Origin: Phycicoccus flavus | GTDB lineage: Bacteria > Actinomycetota > Actinomycetes > Actinomycetales > Dermatophilaceae | Assembly (NCBI RefSeq): GCF_004025965.2 | Contig: NZ_SAYU02000002.1 | Location: 62,001-126,000 of the forward strand | Length of the DNA: 64,000 bases | Direction: 5' to 3' | Shown: piece by piece, positions 8,893-17,619 of the stretch | How positions within the stretch are numbered: position 1 is the first letter of the stretch | Layout of the letters: every line of letters begins with the position of its first letter | Translations under genes and position numbers: made by a program | The notes under the pieces: model-generated | Told to the model about the DNA's origin: nothing | Database searches by the model: none | Seen by the model: only the letters and a program-made list of their open reading frames with translations

Positions 8893-10337
8893 TGCCCACC
8901 ACCCGTCGTCACGTAGGCCTCGAGCCCGTGCCGGCCGCCCTCGCGGCCGTAGCCGGACTCCTTGTAGCCGCCGAAGGGCGAGGTCGGGTCGAACTTGTTG
9001 AAGGTGTTGGCCCACACGACCCCGGCCCTCAGCTGGTCGGCCATCCAGAGGATGCGGCTGCCCTTCTCGGTCCAGACGCCGGCCGACAGCCCGTACGGGG
9101 TGTTGTTGGCCTTGGCGACCGCCTCGCCCGGCGTGCGGAAGGTGAGCACCGAGACGACCGGCCCGAAGATCTCCTCCTGGGCGATCCGGTGCGTCTGCGC
9201 GACGCCCGAGAACACCGTCGGCCGGAACCAGTACCCGTGCGCGGGCAGCTCGCAGCCGGAGTCCCAGCGCTCGGCGCCCTCGGCCTCCCCGGCCTCGGTG
9301 AGCGCCTGAATGCGCTCCAGCTGCGCCTTGCTGTTGATGGCGCCGACGTCGGTGTTCTTGTCCATCGGGTCGCCGACGCGCAGCGTCCCCAGCCGCCGCT
9401 TGAGGCGCCGCAGCACCTCGTCGGCGACGTTCTCCTGGACGAGGAGCCGGCTGCCGGCGCAGCACACGTGGCCCTGGTTGAAGAAGATGCCGGTGACGAT
9501 GCCCTCGACGGCCTGGTCGATCGCGGCGTCGTCGAAGACGATGTTCGCGCCCTTGCCGCCGAGCTCCAGGGTCGCCCTCTTCCGGGTCCCGGCGATGGAG
9601 CGGGCGATCATCTTGCCGACCCCGGTGGACCCGGTGAAGGCGAGCTTGTCGATGCCGGGGTGGTCGACGATCGCCTGGCCGGTGGCGCCCGCGCCCGTGA
9701 CGATGTTGACGACGCCGGGCGGGAGGTCGGCCTGGCGGCAGATCTCGGCGAAGAGCAGCGCGGTGAGCGGCGTCGTCTCGGCCGGCTTGAGGACGACGGT
9801 GTTGCCCGTCGCCAGGGCGGGCGCGACCTTCCACGCGAGCATGAGCAGCGGGAAGTTCCACGGGATGACCTGCCCGACGACGCCCACCGGCCGCGGGTTC
9901 TCGCCGAGCGAGGCGTAGGACAGCTTGTCGGCCCAGCCCGCGTGGTAGAAGAAGTGCGCCGCGACGAGGGGGATGTCGACGTCGCGGCTCTCCTTGATCG
10001 GCTTGCCGTTGTCGAGGGTCTCCAGGACGGCGAGCTCGCGGGCCCGCTCCTGGACGATCCGGGCGATGCGGTACAGGTACTTGCCCCGGTCGGCGCCGCT
10101 CATCCGCGACCACACGCGGGTGTAGGCGGTGCGGGCCGCGCGGACCGCGGCGTCGACGTCGTCGGCGCTCGCCTCGGAGACCTCGGAGAGGACCTCCTCG
10201 GTGGCGGGGTTGACGGTCTTGAAGGCCGTGCCGCCGGTGGCCTCGACGAACTCGCCGCCGATGAAGAGCCCGTGGCTGCTCGCGATGTCGACGACGGCCC
10301 GCGACTCGGGGGCCGGTGCGTACTCGAAGGTGGGCAT
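8889..10337 (-). CDS. NAD(P)-dependent aldehyde dehydrogenase
   Basis: A 482-residue, full-length cytoplasmic aldehyde dehydrogenase: PWNFPLLMLAWKVAPALATGNTVVLKPAE (cofactor binding), FTGSTGVGKMI, the general base in LELGGKGANIVFDDA, and the nucleophile region FFNQGHVCCAGSR. It oxidises an aldehyde to the acid with NAD(P)+. Encoded just after DeoC, it most likely removes the acetaldehyde formed from 2-deoxyribose-5-phosphate. The ATG at 10337 follows deoC by about 60 bases, and the 3' end overlaps the short ALDH gene. Confidence 0.93.
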   Translation of the reverse strand: MPTFEYAPAPESRAVVDIASSHGLFIGGEFVEATGGTAFKTVNPATEEVLSEVSEASADDVDAAVRAARTAYTRVWSRMSGADRGKYLYRIARIVQERARELAVLETLDNGKPIKESRDVDIPLVAAHFFYHAGWADKLSYASLGENPRPVGVVGQVIPWNFPLLMLAWKVAPALATGNTVVLKPAETTPLTALLFAEICRQADLPPGVVNIVTGAGATGQAIVDHPGIDKLAFTGSTGVGKMIARSIAGTRKRATLELGGKGANIVFDDAAIDQAVEGIVTGIFFNQGHVCCAGSRLLVQENVADEVLRRLKRRLGTLRVGDPMDKNTDVGAINSKAQLERIQALTEAGEAEGAERWDSGCELPAHGYWFRPTVFSGVAQTHRIAQEEIFGPVVSVLTFRTPGEAVAKANNTPYGLSAGVWTEKGSRILWMADQLRAGVVWANTFNKFDPTSPFGGYKESGYGREGGRHGLEAYVTTGGGQ

Positions 10338-10396
10338 GTGCGCTGCTGTCCTGCCGTCCGCGTCGGGGTCTGCTGGGCTCGGGGGGTGCTCGGTGG

Positions 10397-11386
10397 TCAG
10401 TAGCCGCTCGGGGCGTCGTCGGCCACGTAGTCGGCACCGGAGTAGGCGCCGGTCGTCATCTTCTGGCGCTGGAGGACGAGGTCGTTGAGCAGCGACGAGG
10501 CGCCGAACCGGAACCAGTGGTTGTCCAGCCAGTCCTCGCCCGCGACCTCGTGGACGGTGACGAGGTAGCGGATCGCGTCCTTGCTCGTCCGGATCCCTCC
10601 CGCCGGCTTGACGCCGACCTGCTCGCCGGTGAGGTCGCGCCAGTCGCGGACGGCCTCGAGCATGGTCAGGGTCACCGGCAGCGTCGCCGCCGGGGAGATC
10701 TTGCCGGTGGAGGTCTTGATGAAGTCGCCGCCGCCGAGCATCGAGAGCCACGAGGCGCGGCGGACGTTGTCGTAGGTCGAGAGCTCGCCGGTCTCCATGA
10801 TGACCTTGAGCCGGGCCCGCCCGCAGGCCTCCTTGGTCTCGGCGACCTCCCGGAAGACGGCGAGGTAGTCGCCGGCCAGGAAGGCGCCGCGGTCGATGAC
10901 CATGTCGATCTCGTCGGCGCCGTTCTCGACGGCGTCGCGCACGTCGGCGAGCTTGACGGCGCGGCTGGCGCGACCGCTCGGGAAGGCCGTGGCGACCGCG
11001 GCGACCTTGACGTCGGCGTCGCCGAGCGTGTCGCGCGCCACCGGCACCATGTCGCCGTAGACGCACACGGCCGCCGGGCTCGGGGTGGTGCGGTCGCTCG
11101 GGTCCGGGACGAGGGCGCGGGTCGCGAGCCCGCGGACCTTGCCCGGGGTGTCGGCGCCCTCGAGGGTCGTGAGGTCGATCATCGAGATGGCGAGGTCGAT
11201 GGCCCACGCCTTGCTGCTCGTCTTGATCGAGCGCGTCGACAGCCCCGCGGCGCGGGCCTCGCAGCCGACCTGGTCCACCCCCGGCAGGCCGTGCAGCCAG
11301 CCCGTGAGGGCCTGGTTGGTCAGGCGCGAGACGCCCAGGAGGTCGCGGGCGCGGGCGGTCGCGTCGACGTCGGTGGCGGTGCTCAC
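10397..11386 (-). CDS. deoC: Deoxyribose-phosphate aldolase
   Basis: A 329-residue class I aldolase cleaving 2-deoxy-D-ribose-5-phosphate to acetaldehyde and glyceraldehyde-3-phosphate. Visible motifs are EIDMVIDRGAFLAGDY, LKVIMETGEL (Schiff-base lysine), GGGDFIKTSTGK (second active-site lysine) and GVKPAGGIRT. The start is GTG 11386: TACACT (11399-11394) lies exactly seven bases upstream, suggesting a leaderless transcript. It heads the deoC-ALDH-short ALDH operon and completes a pathway with the purine nucleoside phosphorylase and mutase further along the same strand. Confidence 0.95.
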   Translation of the reverse strand: MSTATDVDATARARDLLGVSRLTNQALTGWLHGLPGVDQVGCEARAAGLSTRSIKTSSKAWAIDLAISMIDLTTLEGADTPGKVRGLATRALVPDPSDRTTPSPAAVCVYGDMVPVARDTLGDADVKVAAVATAFPSGRASRAVKLADVRDAVENGADEIDMVIDRGAFLAGDYLAVFREVAETKEACGRARLKVIMETGELSTYDNVRRASWLSMLGGGDFIKTSTGKISPAATLPVTLTMLEAVRDWRDLTGEQVGVKPAGGIRTSKDAIRYLVTVHEVAGEDWLDNHWFRFGASSLLNDLVLQRQKMTTGAYSGADYVADDAPSGY

Positions 11387-11510
11387 CGAAGGGAGTGTAC
11401 GGGCGCCCCGGGAGGCCGGGAGGCCGGGAACCGGCGACGGGGCGGACGGCGACGACACCGGTGGGGTCGCTCCGGGCCATCGGGGCGGGTCGCGGACGTA
11501 GCGTCGGACG

Positions 11511-12065
11511 ATGCGCACGCTGGCCCTCACCCAGAACACGACCCTCGACGCCCGGGCCGAGATGCTCGGCGGCTGGTTCGCCGCCCAGGGCCAGAACCGG
11601 GCGGTCGTCGTCGAGAACCGGCGCCAGCGGGAGGAGTCGGACGCCCTGCTCGTCGGGCGGCGGACCTTCGAGGACCTGCGCGGCTACTGGCGCGACCTGG
11701 CGGACGACGCCACCGGGGTGTCGGACCACCTCAACGGCGTCGCCAAGTTCGTCGTCTCCTCGACGATGGACGAGCCGGACTGGGCGGGGACGACGGTGCT
11801 GCGCGGCGACGTCCTCGAGGAGGTCCGGGCGCTCAAGGCGGCCGACGGCGCCGACATCGTGTGCACCGGGTCGGTCACCCTCTCGCACGCGCTGCTCGAG
11901 GCCGGCCTCGTCGACGAGCTGCGGCTGTTCACCTACCCCGTCGTCCAGGGCGCCGGGCGGCCGCTCTTCCCCGACGGCTGGTCGCTCGAGGACGCCGCGC
12001 TCGTCGAGGCGCGCGACCTCGACGGCGTGCTGCTCCAGCGGTGGCAGCCGGCGTCCGGGGGCTGA
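11511..12065 (+). CDS. Dihydrofolate reductase family (RibD C-terminal-like) protein
   Basis: A 184-residue cytoplasmic protein of the DHFR/RibD-C superfamily: TQNTTLDARAEMLGGWF, DALLVGRRTFEDLRGYW, FVVSSTMDEPDW, ADIVCTGSVTLSHALLEAGLVDELRLFTYPVVQGAGRPLF. These YyaP/YwjB-like reductases bind NADPH; true folate reductase activity is not assured. It is a monocistronic plus-strand gene, convergent with the phospho-sugar mutase and separated from it by a strong hairpin. Confidence 0.87.
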   Translation: MRTLALTQNTTLDARAEMLGGWFAAQGQNRAVVVENRRQREESDALLVGRRTFEDLRGYWRDLADDATGVSDHLNGVAKFVVSSTMDEPDWAGTTVLRGDVLEEVRALKAADGADIVCTGSVTLSHALLEAGLVDELRLFTYPVVQGAGRPLFPDGWSLEDAALVEARDLDGVLLQRWQPASGG

Positions 12066-12098
12066 CGCCGCCGACCCGGCACCCACGTCGGCGGCGTC
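12064..12098. terminator. Bidirectional hairpin between convergent genes
   Basis: Perfect 12-bp arms GACGCCGCCGAC (12064-12075) and its complement (12087-12098) with an 11-nt loop. It overlaps the TGA of the DHFR-like gene and ends three bases before the stop of the mutase gene. It is symmetrical, so usable in both directions. Confidence 0.65.
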
Positions 12099-12101
12099 CG
12101 G

Positions 12102-13802
12102 TCAGGGACGGGTGGCGGCCTCCAGGTCGGCGCGGACCGCCGCCAGCCGCTCGGCGGCCCGGGCCCGGGCGGCGGCGAGGTCGTCGCCGGTCACCGGCTC
12201 GACGACCTCGAGGTAGACCTTGAGCTTCGGCTCGGTGCCGGACGGCCGCACGACGACCCGCGACCCGTCGGCCAGGTGGTAGCGCAGGCCGTCGGTGGGC
12301 GGCAGGCCGCCCTCGCCCCGGGCCAGGTCGTCGGCCCGCTCGACGGCGACGCCGGCGACGGCGGTGGGCGGCTCGGCGCGCAGCCGGGCCATCACCCGCT
12401 CGATGAGGGAGAGGTCCTCCACCCGCACCGAGAAGGAGTCCGTCGCGTGCACGCCGTGGGTGCGGGCCAGGTCGTCCAGGAGGTCGGGGAGGGTGGCGCC
12501 GCGCGCCTTGAGCCCGGCGGCGAGCTCGGCGACGAACAGCGCGGCGGTCACCCCGTCCTTGTCGCGGACGTGCCCGGGGTCGACGCAGTAGCCGAGCGCC
12601 TCCTCGTAGCCGTAGCGCAGGCCCTCGACCCGCCCGATCCACTTGAACCCGGTGAGGGTCTCCTCGTGCCGGACCCCGGCGGCGGCGCACATCGCGGCCA
12701 GCAGCCGGGAGGAGACGATCGAGCACGCCAGGACCGCGCCCTCGCCGGCGCCGCGGTCCAGGACGTGCGCGCCGAGCAGCGCGCCCACCTCGTCGCCCCG
12801 CAGCATCCGCCAGCCGCCGCGGTCGGGCACGGCCACGGCGCAGCGGTCGGCGTCCGGGTCGTTGGCGACGACGAGGTCCGGGCCGGTCTGCTCGGCGAGC
12901 TCGAGGGCGGCGTCCATCGCCCCCGGCTCCTCGGGGTTCGGGAAAGAGACGGTGGGGAAGGCGGGGTCGGGCTCGGCCTGCGCGAGGACCGGCACCGGCG
13001 CGGGGAAGCCGGCGGCGACGAAGGCGCGCTGTACCGTCTCGGCGCCGACGCCGTGCAGCGCGGTGTGGACGACGGTGACGTCGCGCGGGGTGCCGGGGTC
13101 GAGCACCGACACCGCGTCCGCGAGGTAGGCGTCGAGGACCTCGTCGCCGAGGACCTCCCAGCCGGACCCGGGACGGGCGACCGACGCGACGGAGGGGACG
13201 GCGGCGATCCGCTCGGCGATGAGCCCGTCGACCGGGGGGACGATCTGCGAGCCGTCGCCGACGTAGACCTTGTACCCGTTGTCCTGCGGCGGGTTGTGCG
13301 AGGCCGTGACCATGACGCCCGCGTCGGCCCCCAGGTGGCGGACCGCGTGGGCGAGCACCGGCGTGGGCAGCGGCCGGGGGAGCAGCAGCGCCCGCCCGCC
13401 GAGCCCGGTGACGACGGCGCAGGTGTCGGCGGCGAAGACGTCGCTGTCGGTGCGGGCGTCGAACCCGACGACGACGAGGGGGGAGTAGGTGAGGGTGCGC
13501 AGGTACGCCGTGAGGCCGGCCGCGGCCCGCACGACGACGGCGCGGTTCATCCGGTTCGGTCCGCCGCCGAGGCGTCCGCGCAGGCCGGCGGTCCCGAACT
13601 CGAGCATCCCGGACATGGCGTCGGCGAGCTCGGCGGCGGCCTCGTCCTCGCCCGCCTCCGCCCGGTCGGCGAGGTCGGTCAGCTCGGCGCGGGTCCGCGG
13701 GTCGGGGTCGTCGGCGGCCCACGCCCGGGCGGCGGCGACGGGGTCGGTCGGGGCGTCCTCGATGGGTGTGGCGGCCCGGGGGTCCTCGGCGATGTCGGCC
13801 AT
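12102..13802 (-). CDS. Phospho-sugar mutase (phosphopentomutase/phosphomannomutase type)
   Basis: A 566-residue alpha-D-phosphohexomutase of the PGM2-like class. The phosphoserine loop is MVTASHNPPQDNGYKVY, the metal-binding loop DPDADRCAVAV, the sugar-binding loop GYEEALGYCVDP, and the phosphate-binding loop RPSGTEPKLKVY. The N-terminus includes MLEFGTAGLRGRLGGG. Eleven bases separate its ATG (13802) from the purine nucleoside phosphorylase stop, so the two form an operon. That context favours conversion of (deoxy)ribose-1-phosphate to the 5-phosphate, feeding DeoC. M. tuberculosis has the same neighbour pair (deoD-pmmB). Confidence 0.92.
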   Translation of the reverse strand: MADIAEDPRAATPIEDAPTDPVAAARAWAADDPDPRTRAELTDLADRAEAGEDEAAAELADAMSGMLEFGTAGLRGRLGGGPNRMNRAVVVRAAAGLTAYLRTLTYSPLVVVGFDARTDSDVFAADTCAVVTGLGGRALLLPRPLPTPVLAHAVRHLGADAGVMVTASHNPPQDNGYKVYVGDGSQIVPPVDGLIAERIAAVPSVASVARPGSGWEVLGDEVLDAYLADAVSVLDPGTPRDVTVVHTALHGVGAETVQRAFVAAGFPAPVPVLAQAEPDPAFPTVSFPNPEEPGAMDAALELAEQTGPDLVVANDPDADRCAVAVPDRGGWRMLRGDEVGALLGAHVLDRGAGEGAVLACSIVSSRLLAAMCAAAGVRHEETLTGFKWIGRVEGLRYGYEEALGYCVDPGHVRDKDGVTAALFVAELAAGLKARGATLPDLLDDLARTHGVHATDSFSVRVEDLSLIERVMARLRAEPPTAVAGVAVERADDLARGEGGLPPTDGLRYHLADGSRVVVRPSGTEPKLKVYLEVVEPVTGDDLAAARARAAERLAAVRADLEAATRP

Positions 13803-13813
13803 GCCGGGGCGCC

Positions 13814-14653
13814 TCAGACGAGCCGGACGACGTCGGCGAGCAGCCGGCCGCAGCGGTCGGCGGCGGCCCGCCCGGCCTCGAGGACCTCCTCGTGGCTGAG
13901 CGGTGTCGCGGAGATGCCGGCGGCCGCGTTGGTGACGAGCGAGATGCCGAGCACCTCCAGCCCGGCGTGCCGGGCCGCGATGGCCTCCAGGGCCGTCGAC
14001 ATCCCGACGAGGTCGGCGCCGAGCACCTTGGCCATCCGCACCTCGGCCGGGGTCTCGTACTGCGGGCCGCGGAACTGGGCGTAGACGCCCTCGGCCAGGC
14101 CCGGGTCGACCTCCTGGGCCAGCGCCCGCAGGCGGGGCGAGTAGAGGTCGGTGAGGTCGACGAACGTCGCGCCCTCCAGCGGGGTGGCGCCCGTGAGGTT
14201 GATGTGGTCGGAGATGAGCACCGGGGTGCCGGGTGCCCAGGCCGGGTCGAGCCCGCCGCACCCGTTGGTGAGGACGACGGCCGAGCAGCCCGCGGCCGCC
14301 GCGGTGCGGATGCCGTGGACGACCGCCCGCACGCCGCGGCCCTCGTAATAGTGGGTGCGCGTGCCGTAGACCAGGGCCCGCCGACCGGTGTCGCCGACGG
14401 CCACCGAGCGCATCGCGCCGGAGTGGCCCTCGACGGCGGCCGCGGCGAAGCCGGGGACGTCGGTGTTCTCGATCGTCGCGAGCGTCTCGCCGACGAGGTC
14501 GCCGGCCTGGCCCCACCCGGAGCCGAGGACGAGCGCGACGTCGTGGCGTTCGACGCCGGTGCGCTCGCGGATGACGGCGGCGGCGGCCTCGGCGACCGCG
14601 GCCGGGTCGGCGGCGGGGTCGGAGAGGTCGTGGACGGCGGCGGGGTCGGTCAC
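13814..14653 (-). CDS. deoD: Purine nucleoside phosphorylase
   Basis: A 279-residue trimeric-type phosphorylase that splits purine (deoxy)nucleosides with phosphate. Motifs are LVLGSGWGQAGDL, VEGHSGAMR, ALVYGTRTHYYEG, VVLTNGCGGL, GPQYETPAEVRM, DLVGMSTALEAIAARHAGLEVLGISLVTNAAAG. The start is GTG 14653, six bases after a -10-like TACGCT (14665-14660), supporting a leaderless message. It is co-transcribed with the phospho-sugar mutase. The sequence resembles the inosine/guanosine-type enzyme more than hexameric E. coli DeoD, although mycobacterial annotations call this gene deoD. Confidence 0.93.
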   Translation of the reverse strand: MTDPAAVHDLSDPAADPAAVAEAAAAVIRERTGVERHDVALVLGSGWGQAGDLVGETLATIENTDVPGFAAAAVEGHSGAMRSVAVGDTGRRALVYGTRTHYYEGRGVRAVVHGIRTAAAAGCSAVVLTNGCGGLDPAWAPGTPVLISDHINLTGATPLEGATFVDLTDLYSPRLRALAQEVDPGLAEGVYAQFRGPQYETPAEVRMAKVLGADLVGMSTALEAIAARHAGLEVLGISLVTNAAAGISATPLSHEEVLEAGRAAADRCGRLLADVVRLV

Positions 14654-14720
14654 CGGGGAAGCGTACCGACGGCCTCCGACGCCTCCCGGGCCCCCGCGGC
14701 AGCCCTCGCGGTGGTCTCGC

Positions 14721-14749
14721 ACTTGCGCCTGCAAGTTGCATGTGCAACT
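14721..14749. promoter_or_regulatory. Two adjacent inverted repeats upstream of a MarR gene
   Basis: ACTTGC-N4-GCAAGT (14721-14736) and AGTTGCA-N2-TGCAACT (14734-14749) overlap by three bases, just before the MarR start at 14758. Both are perfect and share the core TTGC/GCAA. They look like a double operator for autoregulation of the MarR-DUF2306 operon. Confidence 0.6.
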
Positions 14750-14757
14750 CTTGGCGC

Positions 14758-15252
14758 ATGGCCACCCTCGCGCACGAGCTGCACGTCCTCGTCGGGCTCA
14801 TGGACCGGCGCGCCGAGCTGCTGCTCGCCCGGTCCGGCGTCGGCCTCACCTACCGGCGCTTCCTCGCCCTCCTCCACGTCGACGAGCTCGACGGCCCGAC
14901 CCAGCGCGGGCTCGCCGAGCGGCTCGGGTCCAGCGAGGCCGCGACGAGCCGCATGGTCGCCGGGCTCGTGCGCGACGGGCTGCTCGACGCCACCTCCGCC
15001 GGCGGCAACCGCCGGACCCTGCGCCTGACCCCCGAGGGCGGACGCCGGCTGGCCGCGGCGGGCGGGGTGCTCGGCGACCGGTTCGACGGGCTCGTGCGCT
15101 CCCGCGGCGCCGACCCCGACGCCCTGCTCGCCGTCGTCACCGACCTCGTCGCCGCCCTCTCCGACCTCGTCCACACCCCGGGGACCGGTCCCCGCAGCGC
15201 CGACGGCGCGCTCGCCGCCGTCTCCACCGACCCCGACCTCCAGGAGGTCTGA
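14758..15252 (+). CDS. MarR family regulator
   Basis: A 164-residue winged-helix repressor. The DNA-binding domain spans RRFLALLHVDELDGPTQRGLAERLGSSEAATSRMVAGLVRDGLLD, with the wing at SAGGNRRTLRLTPEGGRRL. ATG 14758 (MATLAHEL) is preferred to an upstream ATG that would fall inside the operator repeats. No good Shine-Dalgarno sequence is visible. It is directly followed by a DUF2306 membrane protein (one base between stop and next ATG), the likely regulated target along with itself. Confidence 0.88.
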   Translation: MATLAHELHVLVGLMDRRAELLLARSGVGLTYRRFLALLHVDELDGPTQRGLAERLGSSEAATSRMVAGLVRDGLLDATSAGGNRRTLRLTPEGGRRLAAAGGVLGDRFDGLVRSRGADPDALLAVVTDLVAALSDLVHTPGTGPRSADGALAAVSTDPDLQEV

Positions 15253-15253
15253 C

Positions 15254-15751
15254 ATGCACGCCTGGACCCTGCTCCTCGTCTCGCACGTCGCCGCCGCGCT
15301 GGTCTCGGTCGGCCTCGGCGGCGTCCAGCTGCTCCGCCGCAAGGGTGACGCCCGGCACCGGCTCCTCGGCCGGGTGTGGGTGGTCCTCATGCTGTGGACG
15401 GCGGTGTCCTCGTTCTGGATCCGGCACCTGCGCGACGGCGCGTTCAGCTGGCTGCACATCCTCAGCCTCGTCACGCTCGTCACCGTCACCCTCGGCGTCC
15501 TCGCCATCCGGCGCGGCGACGTCCGCGGCCACCGCGGCAACATGACCGGCAGCTGGCTGGGGTCGGTCATCGCCATGGTCTTCGCCCTGGCGATCCCGGA
15601 CCGGATGCTGCCGACCTTCGCCGTCACCGACCCCGCGGGGGCCCTCGCCGCACTGGCCGCGGTGGTCGCGACCGTCGTCGTGCTCGTCCTCGCCGGCGAC
15701 CGGCTCGCGACCGGGGCGCCGCGGCGGCCCGGCGTCCTCGCCCGGCGCTGA
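15254..15751 (+). CDS. DUF2306 membrane protein
   Basis: A 165-residue integral membrane protein with four predicted helices. It has the DUF2306 pattern HRLLGRVWVVLMLWTAVSSFWIRHL and RRGDVRGHRGNMTGSWLGSVIAMVFAL, with conserved histidines in or near the membrane. Function is unknown. A strong AGGAGG site lies at the 3' end of the MarR gene, and the start is one base after that stop, so the two are coupled. Confidence 0.83.
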   Translation: MHAWTLLLVSHVAAALVSVGLGGVQLLRRKGDARHRLLGRVWVVLMLWTAVSSFWIRHLRDGAFSWLHILSLVTLVTVTLGVLAIRRGDVRGHRGNMTGSWLGSVIAMVFALAIPDRMLPTFAVTDPAGALAALAAVVATVVVLVLAGDRLATGAPRRPGVLARR

Positions 15752-15803
15752 CCTCGGGACCCGACCCCGGGAGGGACGTCGGACCGGGTGGTTGGATGGG
15801 TCC

Positions 15804-17210
15804 GTGAGCGCGCGGTCCAGCAGAGTCGTCATCCTCGGGGGTGGTCCCGGGGGGTACGAGGCCGCCCTCGTCGCCGCCCACCTCGGCGCCGACGTCACGG
15901 TGGTCGAGCACCGCGGGATCGGTGGCGCCTCGGTGCTCACCGACTGCGTCCCGAGCAAGACGCTGATCTCCACCGCCGAGTACATGAGCGACTTCGGCGT
16001 CGCCGCCGAGCTGGGCGTGCACCTGGAGGACCGGGACGGCGACGAGGTCGCCGACCCCCACGCCGACCTGCCCGAGGTCAACCGCCGGGTCGTCGACCTC
16101 GCCGCCGCGCAGAGCGCCGACATCACCGCCCGGCTCGCCGAGGTCGGCGTGCGCACCGTCGCCGGACGGGCCCGGCTCACCTCGCCCACGACCGTCGCCG
16201 TCGACGGCGAGGACGACGCCCCCACCGAGCTGGTGGCCGACGTCGTCCTCGTCGCCACCGGCGCGACGCCGCGGGTCATGGACACCGCCGTCCCCGACGG
16301 CGAGCGGATCCTCACCTGGCAGCAGATCTACGACCTGCGCGAGCTCCCGGAACGGCTCGTCGTCGTCGGGTCCGGGGTCACCGGCGCCGAGCTGGCCCAG
16401 GCCTACCTCGGCCTCGGCTCGCAGGTCGTCCTCGTCTCCTCCCGCGACCGGGTGCTGCCCGGTGAGGACCCGGACGCCGCCGCCGTCATCGAGGAGGTCT
16501 TCCGCAAGCGCGGCATGGAGGTGCTCGGCCGCTCGCGGATGGAGTCGGTGACGCGCACCGACGACGGCGTCCTCGTCCGGCTCGTCGACGGCCGGGAGGT
16601 CACCGGCTCGCACGCGCTGCTGGCGGTCGGGTCGGTGCCGCAGACCGCGGACATCGGGCTGGAGGACGTCGGCGTCGAGCTGCTGCCCTCGGGGCACGTC
16701 GCGGTCGACAAGGTGTCGCGGACCTCGGTGCGCGGGGTCTACGCCGCGGGCGACTGCACCGGCGTGCTGCCGCTGGCCTCGGTCGCCGCCATGCAGGGAC
16801 GCATCGCCATGTCGCACGCCCTCGGGGACGCGGTGGCGCCCCTGAACCTCGGGGTCGTGTCGGCGAACATCTTCACCGACCCCGAGATCGCCACCGTCGG
16901 CATCTCGCAGCAGGACGTCGACGAGGCGCGGGTCGACGCCGAGGTGCTCATGCTGCCGCTGTCGCGCAACCCGCGGGCGAAGATGCTCGGCATCCGCGAC
17001 GGGTTCGTCAAGCTCTTCGCGCAGAAGGGCTCGGGCGCCGTCGTCGGCGGGGTCGTCGTCGCCCCGCGCGCCTCCGAGCTCGTCTTCCCGGTCACCCTCG
17101 CGGTGCAGCACCGGCTCAACGTCGACCAGGTGGCCTCGACCTTCACCGTCTACCCCTCGCTCTCCGGATCGGTCGCCGAGGCCGCCCGGCGGCTGCACCC
17201 CACGGGCTGA
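15804..17210 (+). CDS. lpdA: NAD(P)H-quinone dehydrogenase, LpdA type
   Basis: A 468-residue flavoprotein of the pyridine nucleotide-disulfide oxidoreductase family. FAD-binding GGGPGGYEAA is followed by GIGGASVLTDCVPSK. The first cysteine of the usual redox pair is absent, as in mycobacterial LpdA (Rv3303c), which reduces quinones rather than lipoamide. The NAD site is VVVGSGVTGAELAQAY, and the C-terminal interface has HRLNVDQVASTFTVYPSLSGSVAEAARR. I chose GTG 15804; TTG 15792 is an alternative. It is likely a cytoplasmic antioxidant reductase. Confidence 0.9.
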   Translation: MSARSSRVVILGGGPGGYEAALVAAHLGADVTVVEHRGIGGASVLTDCVPSKTLISTAEYMSDFGVAAELGVHLEDRDGDEVADPHADLPEVNRRVVDLAAAQSADITARLAEVGVRTVAGRARLTSPTTVAVDGEDDAPTELVADVVLVATGATPRVMDTAVPDGERILTWQQIYDLRELPERLVVVGSGVTGAELAQAYLGLGSQVVLVSSRDRVLPGEDPDAAAVIEEVFRKRGMEVLGRSRMESVTRTDDGVLVRLVDGREVTGSHALLAVGSVPQTADIGLEDVGVELLPSGHVAVDKVSRTSVRGVYAAGDCTGVLPLASVAAMQGRIAMSHALGDAVAPLNLGVVSANIFTDPEIATVGISQQDVDEARVDAEVLMLPLSRNPRAKMLGIRDGFVKLFAQKGSGAVVGGVVVAPRASELVFPVTLAVQHRLNVDQVASTFTVYPSLSGSVAEAARRLHPTG

Positions 17211-17292
17211 CCTGCGCGTCCGCCGCGCCCCGGCGCTCCCGCGCGCCCGCCGCATGCGGTTGACTGGAGGGACCCCGACGAGAGGTACACCC

Positions 17293-17619
17293 GTGAAGAA
17301 GATCCGAGCCGCCGTCGTCATCGCCGCCGCCACCGCCGGCTGGCAGAAGGCCAAGGACTACGCCCGCGAGAACCCGCAGCAGGCGAACGACACCATCGAG
17401 AAGGTCGAGGGCTTCGTGCGCGGCAAGGCCTCGCCCCAGTACGCGGCCAAGGTCGACTCCGGGGGCGCCGCCCTGCGGCGCGGTCTCGGGCTGCCGGCCC
17501 GTTCGGCCTCCGCCGCCCCGGCGTCCGCGCCGGTGGCCGACGGCAGCCCCGGCGAGATCCGGGACGACACCGCCACCGGTCCGCGCGAGGCCGCCCCCGG
17601 CATCGACCCCTCGATCTGA
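17293..17619 (+). CDS. Rv0909/MT0933-like small antitoxin-type protein
   Basis: 108 residues from GTG 17293. It begins with a hydrophobic/basic stretch (KKIRAAVVIAAATAGWQKAKDYARENPQQ), then DTIEKVEGFVRGKASPQYAAKVDSGGAALRRGLG. That region resembles the repeat pattern of MT0933-type putative antitoxins (helices with IDKV..FV..K....Y..KVD). The C-terminus is Ala/Pro-rich. No toxin gene is adjacent, so an antitoxin role is doubtful. Its TGA overlaps the ATG of the next gene. The resemblance is judged by eye. Confidence 0.6.
   Translation: MKKIRAAVVIAAATAGWQKAKDYARENPQQANDTIEKVEGFVRGKASPQYAAKVDSGGAALRRGLGLPARSASAAPASAPVADGSPGEIRDDTATGPREAAPGIDPSI

Noticed and set aside
10316-12223. Long plus-strand frame (635 codons) across deoC
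   Set aside because: It is antisense to deoC over its whole length and covers the DHFR-like gene in another frame; no start signal and a low-complexity product.
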